11,487 bases of DNA from a bacterium (GTDB lineage Bacteria > Ratteibacteria > UBA8468 > B48-G9 > JAFGKM01): assembly GCA_026416755.1 (NCBI GenBank), contig JAOAEP010000137.1, positions 1 through 11,487 on the forward strand, in the 5' to 3' direction. A model generated the notes under the pieces. That model did not search any database and was not told the DNA's origin. It saw only the letters and a list, made by a program, of their open reading frames with translations. The position numbers were made by a program, and so were the translations under genes. Shown here piece by piece: positions 1 through 6,600 of the stretch. The stretch's first letter is position 1. Each line of letters opens with the position of its first letter.

Positions 1-461
1 CCATTAATTACAACTCTTCTATTATGGGAAATGTCAACATTTGTTTTTAACCATTTTATTTTGACCTCTTCAAAATTATTATACCCCTTTTCTATCCCTT
101 TTATAATTTTAGTTTCGATCTCTCGTAAAAATTCCTCGTCAACTTTCCAAATTCTTCCTGTAGTGATACCACTGGAATGGGTATGTGTGGCTGAAATCAT
201 TATATTATCAAAAGGTATATCAAATTCTTTTTCAATTTTTTCTCTTATTTTATTTGTGAAAGAAAGAGAAGTTCCAATAACATCAAGAGAAATTATACAT
301 CCAGTTTGTTTATCTTTCTTTAAAATAATACCATTTGCTTCAATATCTCCTTTACTCCCTTTACAAAATCTTGTTTCTGTATTTGGATAGCCACAAAGGT
401 TCATCCCTTCTTTAACATCAATTTTTTCTCTGAATATACCGATTTTTAAAAATTCACTCAT
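1..461 (-). CDS. Neutral/alkaline ceramidase-like protein, N-terminal part (runs off left edge)
   Basis: The reading frame starts at the ATG at 461-459 and stays open for 153 codons to the window edge, so the C-terminal part is missing. Residues 88-98 read MISATHTHSSG, the His-rich zinc-binding signature of the neutral/alkaline non-lysosomal ceramidase N-terminal domain. Before it lies a typical stretch with GDIEANGIIL (38-47) and a SLDV strand (58-61), and after it the HNRR segment (146-149) that is also conserved in the family. True ceramidases hydrolyse the amide bond of ceramide, but most bacterial members are uncharacterised and the substrate cannot be read from the sequence. There is no signal peptide at the N-terminus (MSEFLKIGIFREK), unlike secreted ceramidases, so a cytoplasmic enzyme is likely. 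Its start codon overlaps the stop of the M14 gene as ATGA, which points to translational coupling in the leftward operon. Confidence 0.82.
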   Translation of the reverse strand, partial: MSEFLKIGIFREKIDVKEGMNLCGYPNTETRFCKGSKGDIEANGIILKKDKQTGCIISLDVIGTSLSFTNKIREKIEKEFDIPFDNIMISATHTHSSGITTGRIWKVDEEFLREIETKIIKGIEKGYNNFEEVKIKWLKTNVDISHNRRVVIN

Positions 462-1249
462 TTTTTAAATTTTAATATATCTATTATACCCATTGCAATT
501 TTTTCACCTATTTTTCTATAGTCATCTTTTTTCATAAGTAATTCTCTACAAAGGGAATAAGGAGTTTCTATTGAGAAAGAAGGGATTTTTAAGTTGTCTC
601 TTATAAAATCTGCAAAATGAGGTGTTTCCCATCTGCTTTTATAATTTATTGACTTTACATAATTCTTTGAAATATATTTTTCTCCAATTTGTCTGACAAT
701 TTTTTCAACCATATTTTTTTCAACTTCATGCATTCTTTTATTCTTTTCAATTGATATTATATAAAAATAAGTCCCATCTCTTTCACATGCACCAGGGGCA
801 TGAAAATCAATTGCCAAAAATGGTTTACATCTGTCTTTCCATCTCATTATATCTCTCTGAATTACAAGTGTTTCATGCCTCATAGGAGGATTACCCCAGG
901 CACGATTTAAGTCATAAGGGAAATTATCTTTTCCATAAAAACCATTTTCAATTCCGTCAATATTTGAAAGAGGAACCACCCAGACAACTAAATCTTTATA
1001 ATTTATTTCTGCCAGACACCTTAAAAATCCATCAAGAACCCAACTACCGGGTGTTTCACCTGAATGCTGTCTTGCAATTAAATAAATTCCCTTTTTTGTT
1101 GGCTCATTATAAAAATTACTTAACCTTATAATTTCTCTCTCCTCCTGGCTCACACCAATCACATCTTTTTTCCAGTAGTTATTTGTATCTTTTAAAAAGT
1201 TTTCAAGTTCATTTATTCCATAAGGATAACAAAGGGCAATTTCAAACAA
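458..1249 (-). CDS. M14 zinc carboxypeptidase (cytosolic carboxypeptidase-like), catalytic domain
   Basis: The 263 residues hold the full M14 metallopeptidase catalytic set: HxxE zinc ligands H62 and E65 in ARQHSGETPGSW (59-70), substrate-binding N115-R116 in YDLNRAW, the third zinc ligand H150 in IDFHAPG, and the general base E228 in SFSIETPYS. The opening ALCYPYG (5-11) matches the linker into the catalytic domain of CCP/AGBL-type M14 enzymes, which remove C-terminal amino acids from peptides or proteins. That family normally carries a beta-sandwich N-domain in the same chain; here that domain is encoded just upstream in another frame (1251-1592), and together they give about 376 residues, the usual size. 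The first in-frame start codon candidate is TTG at 1249, one base after the N-domain stop, with no Shine-Dalgarno, so independent initiation looks weak. A frameshifted single gene, a sequencing error or coupled re-initiation are all possible. No signal peptide. Confidence 0.85.
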   Translation of the reverse strand: MFEIALCYPYGINELENFLKDTNNYWKKDVIGVSQEEREIIRLSNFYNEPTKKGIYLIARQHSGETPGSWVLDGFLRCLAEINYKDLVVWVVPLSNIDGIENGFYGKDNFPYDLNRAWGNPPMRHETLVIQRDIMRWKDRCKPFLAIDFHAPGACERDGTYFYIISIEKNKRMHEVEKNMVEKIVRQIGEKYISKNYVKSINYKSRWETPHFADFIRDNLKIPSFSIETPYSLCRELLMKKDDYRKIGEKIAMGIIDILKFKK

Positions 1250-1250
1250 A

Positions 1251-1592
1251 TCATTTTTTAATATTTAAAGTCCATATAACAAGTTTCCTCCCATCTTCAA
1301 AATTTACAATTTCAGGTTCTGATAATCTTTCCCATTCACAACTTTTAAATTTTATAACAGGTCTTATATTTTCTGGTTTCCCTCCACCAAGCATATTATT
1401 TGAATATTTGAGAATAAGTTTTAATCTTTTAATTCCATAGGTCTTCACTTTAAAATAAAACCAGAGACATTCAGGTCCACCTTTGGGAGAAGGAGCAAAA
1501 GTTAAAACAGATATCTCTTTTTTTTCATCTGTTGAAATATCACATACATTGCTCATTGGAAAATCCTTAATCACTTTAATCTTTTCTATCAA
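1251..1592 (-). CDS. N-terminal beta-sandwich domain of the split M14 carboxypeptidase
   Basis: These 113 residues look like the N-domain that precedes the catalytic domain in cytosolic-carboxypeptidase-type M14 peptidases. CLWFYFKV (42-49) matches the conserved W-F-Y-F strand, and IRPVIKFKSCEWERL (77-91) matches the later 'rPv...W.R' segment. The likely start is TTG at 1592-1590: AGGGG at 1604-1600 lies 7 nt upstream, and an in-frame stop lies just above. A later ATG (residue 13) is possible but lacks that spacing. The frame ends in LNIKK then TGA at 1253-1251, right after a run of six A on the coding strand (1259-1254). With one A fewer, the frame would run on as LNIKNDLFEIALCYPYG directly into the catalytic domain. 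It follows the anSME gene by 26 nt. On its own it would have no catalytic residues. Confidence 0.7.
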   Translation of the reverse strand: MIEKIKVIKDFPMSNVCDISTDEKKEISVLTFAPSPKGGPECLWFYFKVKTYGIKRLKLILKYSNNMLGGGKPENIRPVIKFKSCEWERLSEPEIVNFEDGRKLVIWTLNIKK

Positions 1593-1599
1593 TTTTAAA

Positions 1600-1604
1600 C
1601 CCCT
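1600..1604 (-). promoter_or_regulatory. Ribosome binding site AGGGG for a TTG start
   Basis: AGGGG on the minus strand ends 7 nt before TTG at 1592, and no ATG is nearby. This site is the main reason for choosing the TTG start of the M14 N-domain gene. Confidence 0.55.
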
Positions 1605-1618
1605 ATATTTTCAATTTT

Positions 1619-2722
1619 TTATAATTTTGAATGGTTCACAAACCTTTTTGATATAATTTTAAACCTTTCTATAGAATAATAAAAAAATTTTTTATATCCC
1701 TGACAGAAATAATCAGTCCCTTTTAAATCACCATTTTTTACATATCTATGCCACAAACATCCATTATTACATAAAAAGTTCCATTCACAATTTTTACATT
1801 CATCTGGTTGAATTTCTTTAATCTCTCCAAATTTTTTTAGTTTCTCATATATTTTATCAATTTCATCTTTAAAAATATTTCCGAGTTTAAATTCAGACAT
1901 TACAAAAAAATCACATGGATAAATATCTCCATTATGTTCAACAACAAGATATTCACCACATCTTTTTTTCATAGTACAACTTGATGGTTCAAATCCAACA
2001 AGAACTTCTAAAATATTATCAAAAAATCGGATAGAAACCTGCATCCCTTCATTCCACCATAAATCAAAAATTCTACATAAAAAATTACTATATGTTTTAG
2101 AAGTAATTGAAAATTTACTTATTTTATTATTTTTTCTATCAATTGCAGGAATAAATTGGAGAAATTCAAAGCCCTTTTTAATAAAAAACTTAAATATTCT
2201 ATCAGGGAATTTACCAGTTTCTTCACCAATTGTTGAAAGGATATTAAATTGGACATTGCTTCTTTTCAATAAATTTATATTCTCCATAACTTTTTTAAAT
2301 GTTTTCCTTCCATCTTTATACTCTCTATAAAAGTTGTGAATTTCTTCAGGACCATCTAAACTTACTCCAACAAAAACATTATATTTCAAAAAAAATTCAA
2401 TCCATTTTTCATCAATTAAAAGCCCATTTGTCTGGATCGTATTTCCCACTTTCTGACCACTTTTACCATATTTTTTCTGAAATTCAACAACACTATAATA
2501 AAAATCAATTCCTGCAATTAATGGTTCTCCTCCCTGCCAACAGAAATAAATGTCTTTTCCTTCTGAATATTCCATAAATTTTTTAATAAAAAATTCAAGT
2601 GTATTTAAATCCATTATTTTTACATCTGGATAAATTGATTTTGTTTTTTTATAGAAACAATAAGAACAGTCAAGATTACAGAGATAAGAACCTGGTTTAA
2701 TTAATAACTCAATTTTATTCAT
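1619..2722 (-). CDS. Anaerobic sulfatase-maturing enzyme (radical SAM/SPASM formylglycine-generating)
   Basis: The 367-residue protein has the radical SAM cluster motif C15-x3-C19-x2-C22, the GGEP motif (64-67), IQTNG (96-100) and VSLDGP (120-125), all typical of anSME. The C-terminal SPASM domain has the complete set of eight cysteines (C249, C255, C270, C309, C312, C318, C322, C340) in the family spacing, which would hold two auxiliary 4Fe-4S clusters. D271, next to C270, matches the catalytic Asp of characterised anSMEs. These enzymes oxidise a Cys or Ser of a sulfatase to Calpha-formylglycine without O2, in the cytoplasm. The length is normal for the family. The gene begins inside the end of the sulfatase gene (8-bp overlap with 2715-4073), so the maturase is made together with its probable client, whose site is C52 in CSPTR. 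The presence of this enzyme suggests an anaerobic lifestyle. Confidence 0.93.
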   Translation of the reverse strand: MNKIELLIKPGSYLCNLDCSYCFYKKTKSIYPDVKIMDLNTLEFFIKKFMEYSEGKDIYFCWQGGEPLIAGIDFYYSVVEFQKKYGKSGQKVGNTIQTNGLLIDEKWIEFFLKYNVFVGVSLDGPEEIHNFYREYKDGRKTFKKVMENINLLKRSNVQFNILSTIGEETGKFPDRIFKFFIKKGFEFLQFIPAIDRKNNKISKFSITSKTYSNFLCRIFDLWWNEGMQVSIRFFDNILEVLVGFEPSSCTMKKRCGEYLVVEHNGDIYPCDFFVMSEFKLGNIFKDEIDKIYEKLKKFGEIKEIQPDECKNCEWNFLCNNGCLWHRYVKNGDLKGTDYFCQGYKKFFYYSIERFKIISKRFVNHSKL

Positions 2723-4073
2723 TCTTTATAGGTAGTTTTGCATTTGTCTCTTTTATAAAATTCCAGAGTATATCTTTTAATTCTTTAAATTCTTTTGGTT
2801 TTTTATTTATAAGGTCATTTTTTTCCTCTTTATCTTCATTCAGATTAAAGAGAAAATATTTCTCATATTCATAGGAATAAACAAGTTTCCATTCATCATA
2901 AATAATTGCAGAAGAGGGACTTCCTCCTTGATTTCCATAATGCGGCCAGTGAAAAAATAATCCTTCCCTTTTTAATCTTTCTCCTTTTAAAACTGGTAAA
3001 ATACTTATACCATCTCTATGCTGATCAGGAATTTTAGGTAATCCAATTATATCAAGTATTGTTGGATAAAAATCTGTTGAAATAACTGGAAACTCACATT
3101 TTTTAATTTTTATTTCTGGTATTTTTATTATTAAAGAAACTCTTATACCCCCTTCTTCTATCCATCCTTTCCCTTCTCTCAAAGGTAAATTACATGTTGG
3201 AGAACCTTCTGCAGTTGAAAGTCCGCCATTGTCAGAAGTAAAAATAATTATTGTATTTTCATATTTTCCTGTTTCTTTTAATGTATTTATAATCTTACCC
3301 ACATTTTCGTCAAGATTTTCTATCATTCCTGCATAAATTGGGTCTGATTGAATTATTCTTCTTATAATTTTCAAATGTTTTTTACGTTGGCAGGGGAAAT
3401 TTTCACCTTCAATAAATGGATTTATTTTATCAAGTCCAAGTTTTTTCTCTTTTTCTTTGTATTTCCCAATATACTTTTCTGGTACTTGAATTGGTATATG
3501 AACTGCATAATGAGAAAGGAAGATAAAAAATGGTTCCTCTGTTTCTTTTATTATTTTTATTGTTTCCTCTGTTAATCTATCTGTTAAATATTCTCCAGGT
3601 GGACCATCTTCTAAAGTAGGTATTTTATAAGGAGAAAAATAACCATATATAGGCATTCCCCAATTACAACCACCAATATTTTTGTCATATCCATGATTTT
3701 CAGGCCAATATGGTTTTTCTCCAAGATGCCATTTCCCAATATAATATGTTTTATATCCAAATTCTTTTAAATATTTTGCAATTGTTTTTTCCTCAAATGA
3801 TAAATATTCAAAATTTTCAGGAGGTAAAAGTTTCCCTTTATCTTTTCCTCCTATATAATGGGTTATTCCAAGACGAGACGGATATTTTCCTGTTTGTATA
3901 CTTGCTCTTGTTGGTGAACAAACTGGACTTGTTGAATATGCATTTGTAAAAATAACTCCATCTTCTGCAAGTTTATCAAGATTAGGTGTCTCATAAAACT
4001 CACTTCCATATATACTCAGATCTTTCCAACCAAGGTCATCAATCAAAATAAAAATAATATTTAATTTTTTCAT
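2715..4073 (-). CDS. Type I sulfatase, Cys-type (formylglycine-dependent)
   Basis: A complete sulfatase-family protein of 452 residues. The N-terminus carries the metal-binding D12-D13 in ILIDDLGW. The FGly signature is C52-S-P-T-R56, followed by TGKYPSR, so C52 is the residue to be converted to formylglycine. Other active-site residues are K114 and H116 in YIGKWHLG, H192 in SHYAVHIP, D281-N282 in TSDNGG and K302 in GKGW. The C-terminal part ends with the usual small domain (HWPHYGN, then an ENDLINKKP-like 'nDl' segment). It should hydrolyse a sulfate ester; the overall type resembles carbohydrate sulfatases, but the exact substrate cannot be read. There is no signal peptide, since the first hydrophobic strand is the catalytic-fold strand itself, so the enzyme probably works on imported sugars. 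The start overlaps the stop of the preceding sulfatase-like gene as ATGA. Confidence 0.93.
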   Translation of the reverse strand: MKKLNIIFILIDDLGWKDLSIYGSEFYETPNLDKLAEDGVIFTNAYSTSPVCSPTRASIQTGKYPSRLGITHYIGGKDKGKLLPPENFEYLSFEEKTIAKYLKEFGYKTYYIGKWHLGEKPYWPENHGYDKNIGGCNWGMPIYGYFSPYKIPTLEDGPPGEYLTDRLTEETIKIIKETEEPFFIFLSHYAVHIPIQVPEKYIGKYKEKEKKLGLDKINPFIEGENFPCQRKKHLKIIRRIIQSDPIYAGMIENLDENVGKIINTLKETGKYENTIIIFTSDNGGLSTAEGSPTCNLPLREGKGWIEEGGIRVSLIIKIPEIKIKKCEFPVISTDFYPTILDIIGLPKIPDQHRDGISILPVLKGERLKREGLFFHWPHYGNQGGSPSSAIIYDEWKLVYSYEYEKYFLFNLNEDKEEKNDLINKKPKEFKELKDILWNFIKETNAKLPIKNE

Positions 4074-5437
4074 TCTATTGAAGAAGATGCAAGTTCATAT
4101 TCTCCTTGAATTCCTTTAATTATATTTGATTTCTTGTCAAAAAATATTGAGCCAAATTTATTTAAAAGTTCTTTTGCTATTTCAGGATGTTTATCTATTA
4201 GATTTTTTGTTTCTTTTGGGTCCTCTTTAAGATTAAAAAGGAGGTCAATTTCTTCTTCAGGCGTTAAAACAAAACTCCAATCTTTATTTCTTATACATCT
4301 ATAAATTCCTCTTTTATAACCACAAATTACTGCATCCCTATGTTCATTTCTTTCACCTTTAATTACCGGAAAAAAACTTTTTCCAGCAAATACAAAGTTA
4401 TTATTATCAAAACCAAGAATTTCAAGAACTGTAGGTAAAACATCAGGAAATTGGATTAATGCATCTATTCTTCCTTTATAAACTTCTTTAGGGAATTTCA
4501 TTATAAATGGCACTTTAAGTAGTTCACTATACATTCTATCAGAACCTTTTAAAAATTTTCCATGGTCTGCCAAAGGATGTCCATGGTCTGCTGTTAAAAC
4601 AATAAGAGAGTCCTCGTAAAAATTCATTCTCTCAAGTTCTTCAAACAAATAACCAAAACAATAATCAACAAAACTTACTTCACCTGCATAAAGTCCCCTT
4701 ATGAAATCAATCTCTTGGTCTGTTGCCCAGTTTTTTGCAGGACCACCCATTGGCATAATTAATCTTTTTCCTTTATAATTTTTAGGAGTATATGTATCAA
4801 ATCTTTCTGGTGGATCCCATGGTTCATGGGGTTCAAAACTGTCAATCCATAAAAATATTTTTTTATTTGTTTTTCTTGCTTTTTTTAAAAAATCTATACT
4901 TTTTTCCACAACTTGCATTGTAAACCAATTTTTCTCATCCATATCATCTGTATTTGCAAGGAATTGTAATATCCTTTTTTTCCATTCTTCGGGGTAGTTT
5001 TCATTCACATAATCATTGATATTTCTTTTTGAAAGACATACTTGAAAAGGGTCATATTCTTGTCCTCTTATCCATTCATAAATATTAAAAAATCTGTGAT
5101 AATTCATATTTGGAGCCCTGTAATGGTATGTGTCAGTTATAAAACCAGAGATATAATCTTCTTTACTTAAAATTTGTGCAATTGTTATATCATAATCTGT
5201 TAATGGACACCAAGGTCTATATGGTAAAGAATAAAAACCTGTCATAAGTTCATATCTTACAGGAATTGTGGGAAGACCATTCGGATAAACATTTTCAAAA
5301 ACAACTGAATTTTTAGCAAACTTATCAATATTCGGTGTCTTACAACTCTTAACATTCTCAAAAACTTTCTTCCCTTGATTATAAATACCTACATGGTCTT
5401 GTCTTAAACTGTCAATCATTATAAATATCAGATTCAT
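4070..5437 (-). CDS. Sulfatase-superfamily hydrolase with Thr at the FGly/nucleophile position
   Basis: First gene of the leftward operon, 455 residues. It has the sulfatase/alkaline-phosphatase-superfamily fold markers: D9 in IMIDSLRQDH, H204 in FEPHEPW, D284-H285 in LTADHGHP, D291-H292 in LADHGKF, and K297. At the signature position, where sulfatases have C/S-x-P-x-R, it reads T57-I-P-V-R61, with the TG at 66-67 in the expected place; the codon is a clear ACA. Maturases convert Cys or Ser, so this protein should not carry formylglycine. Thr is the direct nucleophile in related phosphotransferases and phosphodiesterases (LtaS, NPP), so a phosphoester or other activity is possible, as is a degenerate sulfatase. 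I believe similar PTxPxR proteins occur elsewhere, annotated simply as sulfatases. AAAGGTG at 5449-5443 is a good ribosome site for the ATG at 5437. No signal peptide. Confidence 0.88.
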   Translation of the reverse strand: MNLIFIMIDSLRQDHVGIYNQGKKVFENVKSCKTPNIDKFAKNSVVFENVYPNGLPTIPVRYELMTGFYSLPYRPWCPLTDYDITIAQILSKEDYISGFITDTYHYRAPNMNYHRFFNIYEWIRGQEYDPFQVCLSKRNINDYVNENYPEEWKKRILQFLANTDDMDEKNWFTMQVVEKSIDFLKKARKTNKKIFLWIDSFEPHEPWDPPERFDTYTPKNYKGKRLIMPMGGPAKNWATDQEIDFIRGLYAGEVSFVDYCFGYLFEELERMNFYEDSLIVLTADHGHPLADHGKFLKGSDRMYSELLKVPFIMKFPKEVYKGRIDALIQFPDVLPTVLEILGFDNNNFVFAGKSFFPVIKGERNEHRDAVICGYKRGIYRCIRNKDWSFVLTPEEEIDLLFNLKEDPKETKNLIDKHPEIAKELLNKFGSIFFDKKSNIIKGIQGEYELASSSIE

Positions 5438-5508
5438 ATTTTCACCTTTTTTGAAATATTTATTTATTGAATTAAAATATTATCACAAATTTAAAAAATT
5501 AGAAAAAA
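5438..5508. promoter_or_regulatory. Divergent promoter region between the two operons
   Basis: All visible upstream sequence of both clusters is in these 71 bp. For the rightward genes, TTGAAA (5451-5456) and TAAAAT (5473-5478), 16 nt apart, each miss the sigma-70 consensus by one base. For the leftward genes, TGTGATAAT (5487-5479) reads as an extended -10 with one mismatch, but no good -35 precedes it. The two sites lie back to back, so binding at one would affect the other. The region is very AT-rich, so chance matches are easy, and no clear operator palindrome is visible. Confidence 0.45.
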
Positions 5509-6600
5509 ATGGAGAAATTTGAAGAAAAACTTATTGAATTAGGGAAAATTATTTTAGAACAGAAGAGAGCAAGAGTTATTATTGAGCCATATAAAAGAGA
5601 AAAAGGATACTGGTTTGGTGGAGGGAAGATAAGAAAAGATAAAGAAGGTAGATTAGTGTTAACTGGTAGATATAGAAATTTTGGAGACAGCAGATATGGA
5701 ACTGAATTTGGAGAAAGGGGGCTTGAACTTGCAATTTTTATTTCTGAAGACAAAGGGAAGACCTTTAAAAAGATAAAATCATTTACAAAGAAAGATTTAA
5801 ATTTTGAAAAAAAGGAAGTTCTGTCAATAGAAGGTTCTGCGATATATTTTGGAGATAAAATTGAATTATATTTTTCAAGTGAGAAAAAAAGAAATTATCC
5901 AGAAGGTTTTGAAAAATATCAAAAAGAAGGGACTGGTATCTGGGAAATAGATGTAATTAAGGGGGATAGTTTAGACAGTTTAAATTCTGAAAATATTAAA
6001 AATGTTATAATCTCTGAAAATCCTGAAAATCTGCATATTAAAGACCCTGTTGTTTTTGACATGAATAATAAGACATACATGATTTTCTGTCAACATCCTT
6101 TTTGCTGGAGTTGTTCTTATACAGGAGTTGCAATTAAAGAAAATAGCATGTTTAAAATAATTTCAAATGATATTTTACCAAGAGGTTATACATGGGATGT
6201 TGCAGTTACAAGAATAACGGATAGATTACCTGTCCCTAAAATTGGAATTTTTAAAGATTTACCGGATATTTCTCTTTATTTCTATGATGGTGCAGAATGT
6301 ATGAGAGAACATACTCAATCAGAAAAAGGAGTTAGAAGAGCAAGAGGGTATTCATGTGAAGAAATTGGAGGACTTGCTTATGGGTTTGATTCAGAATTCC
6401 CTAAAATACATAGATTAAGCAAAACTTTCCCTTTATTTGTTTCTCCTGAAGGGACGGGCTCAAATAGATATGTTTCTACTTTTTATGATGGTGAAAAAAT
6501 TTATGCGATATGGCAAATGTCAACAAATGATTTTTCACAGCCACTTTTTATGAATATTGTTGATATTGAAGAAATAGAAAATATATTAAAATGGAAATAA
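5509..6600 (+). CDS. Five-bladed beta-propeller glycosidase/sialidase-like protein, function unassigned
   Basis: This 363-residue protein resembles the beta-propeller glycosidases. WFGGGKI (35-41) and VLTGRYRN (50-57) form a first blade, and SEDKGKTF (79-86) is a good Asp-box of the sialidase (BNR) type. EGSAIYF (108-114) and IKDPVVF (177-183) resemble the acid-bearing strands of GH43/GH32/GH130-type propellers, and later acidic candidates are D230 (YTWDVAV) and E314 (SPEGTG). I cannot place it in a named GH family. There is no signal peptide, which is unusual for a sialidase-like enzyme and suggests a cytoplasmic role on imported oligosaccharides. The ATG at 5509 has only a weak upstream A-rich stretch, no clear Shine-Dalgarno. 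It heads the rightward operon, and its end overlaps the next start by 10 bp. It could also be a non-catalytic sugar-binding relative. Confidence 0.75.
   Translation: MEKFEEKLIELGKIILEQKRARVIIEPYKREKGYWFGGGKIRKDKEGRLVLTGRYRNFGDSRYGTEFGERGLELAIFISEDKGKTFKKIKSFTKKDLNFEKKEVLSIEGSAIYFGDKIELYFSSEKKRNYPEGFEKYQKEGTGIWEIDVIKGDSLDSLNSENIKNVIISENPENLHIKDPVVFDMNNKTYMIFCQHPFCWSCSYTGVAIKENSMFKIISNDILPRGYTWDVAVTRITDRLPVPKIGIFKDLPDISLYFYDGAECMREHTQSEKGVRRARGYSCEEIGGLAYGFDSEFPKIHRLSKTFPLFVSPEGTGSNRYVSTFYDGEKIYAIWQMSTNDFSQPLFMNIVDIEEIENILKWK

Noticed and set aside
31..390. Plus-strand open frame of 119 codons
   Set aside because: It lies opposite the ceramidase-like gene, whose minus-strand frame has clear family motifs; the plus-strand protein is low-complexity Phe/Ser/Ile-rich and matches nothing.
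1252..1254. ATG overlapping the N-domain stop as ATGA, as a start for the M14 catalytic domain
   Set aside because: It is in the third frame and reaches a stop after about a dozen codons; it does not lead into the catalytic domain.
5499..5753. Minus-strand open frame over the start of the propeller gene
   Set aside because: It is a shadow: rich in Ser, Pro and Leu, with no ribosome site, and antisense to a frame with propeller motifs.
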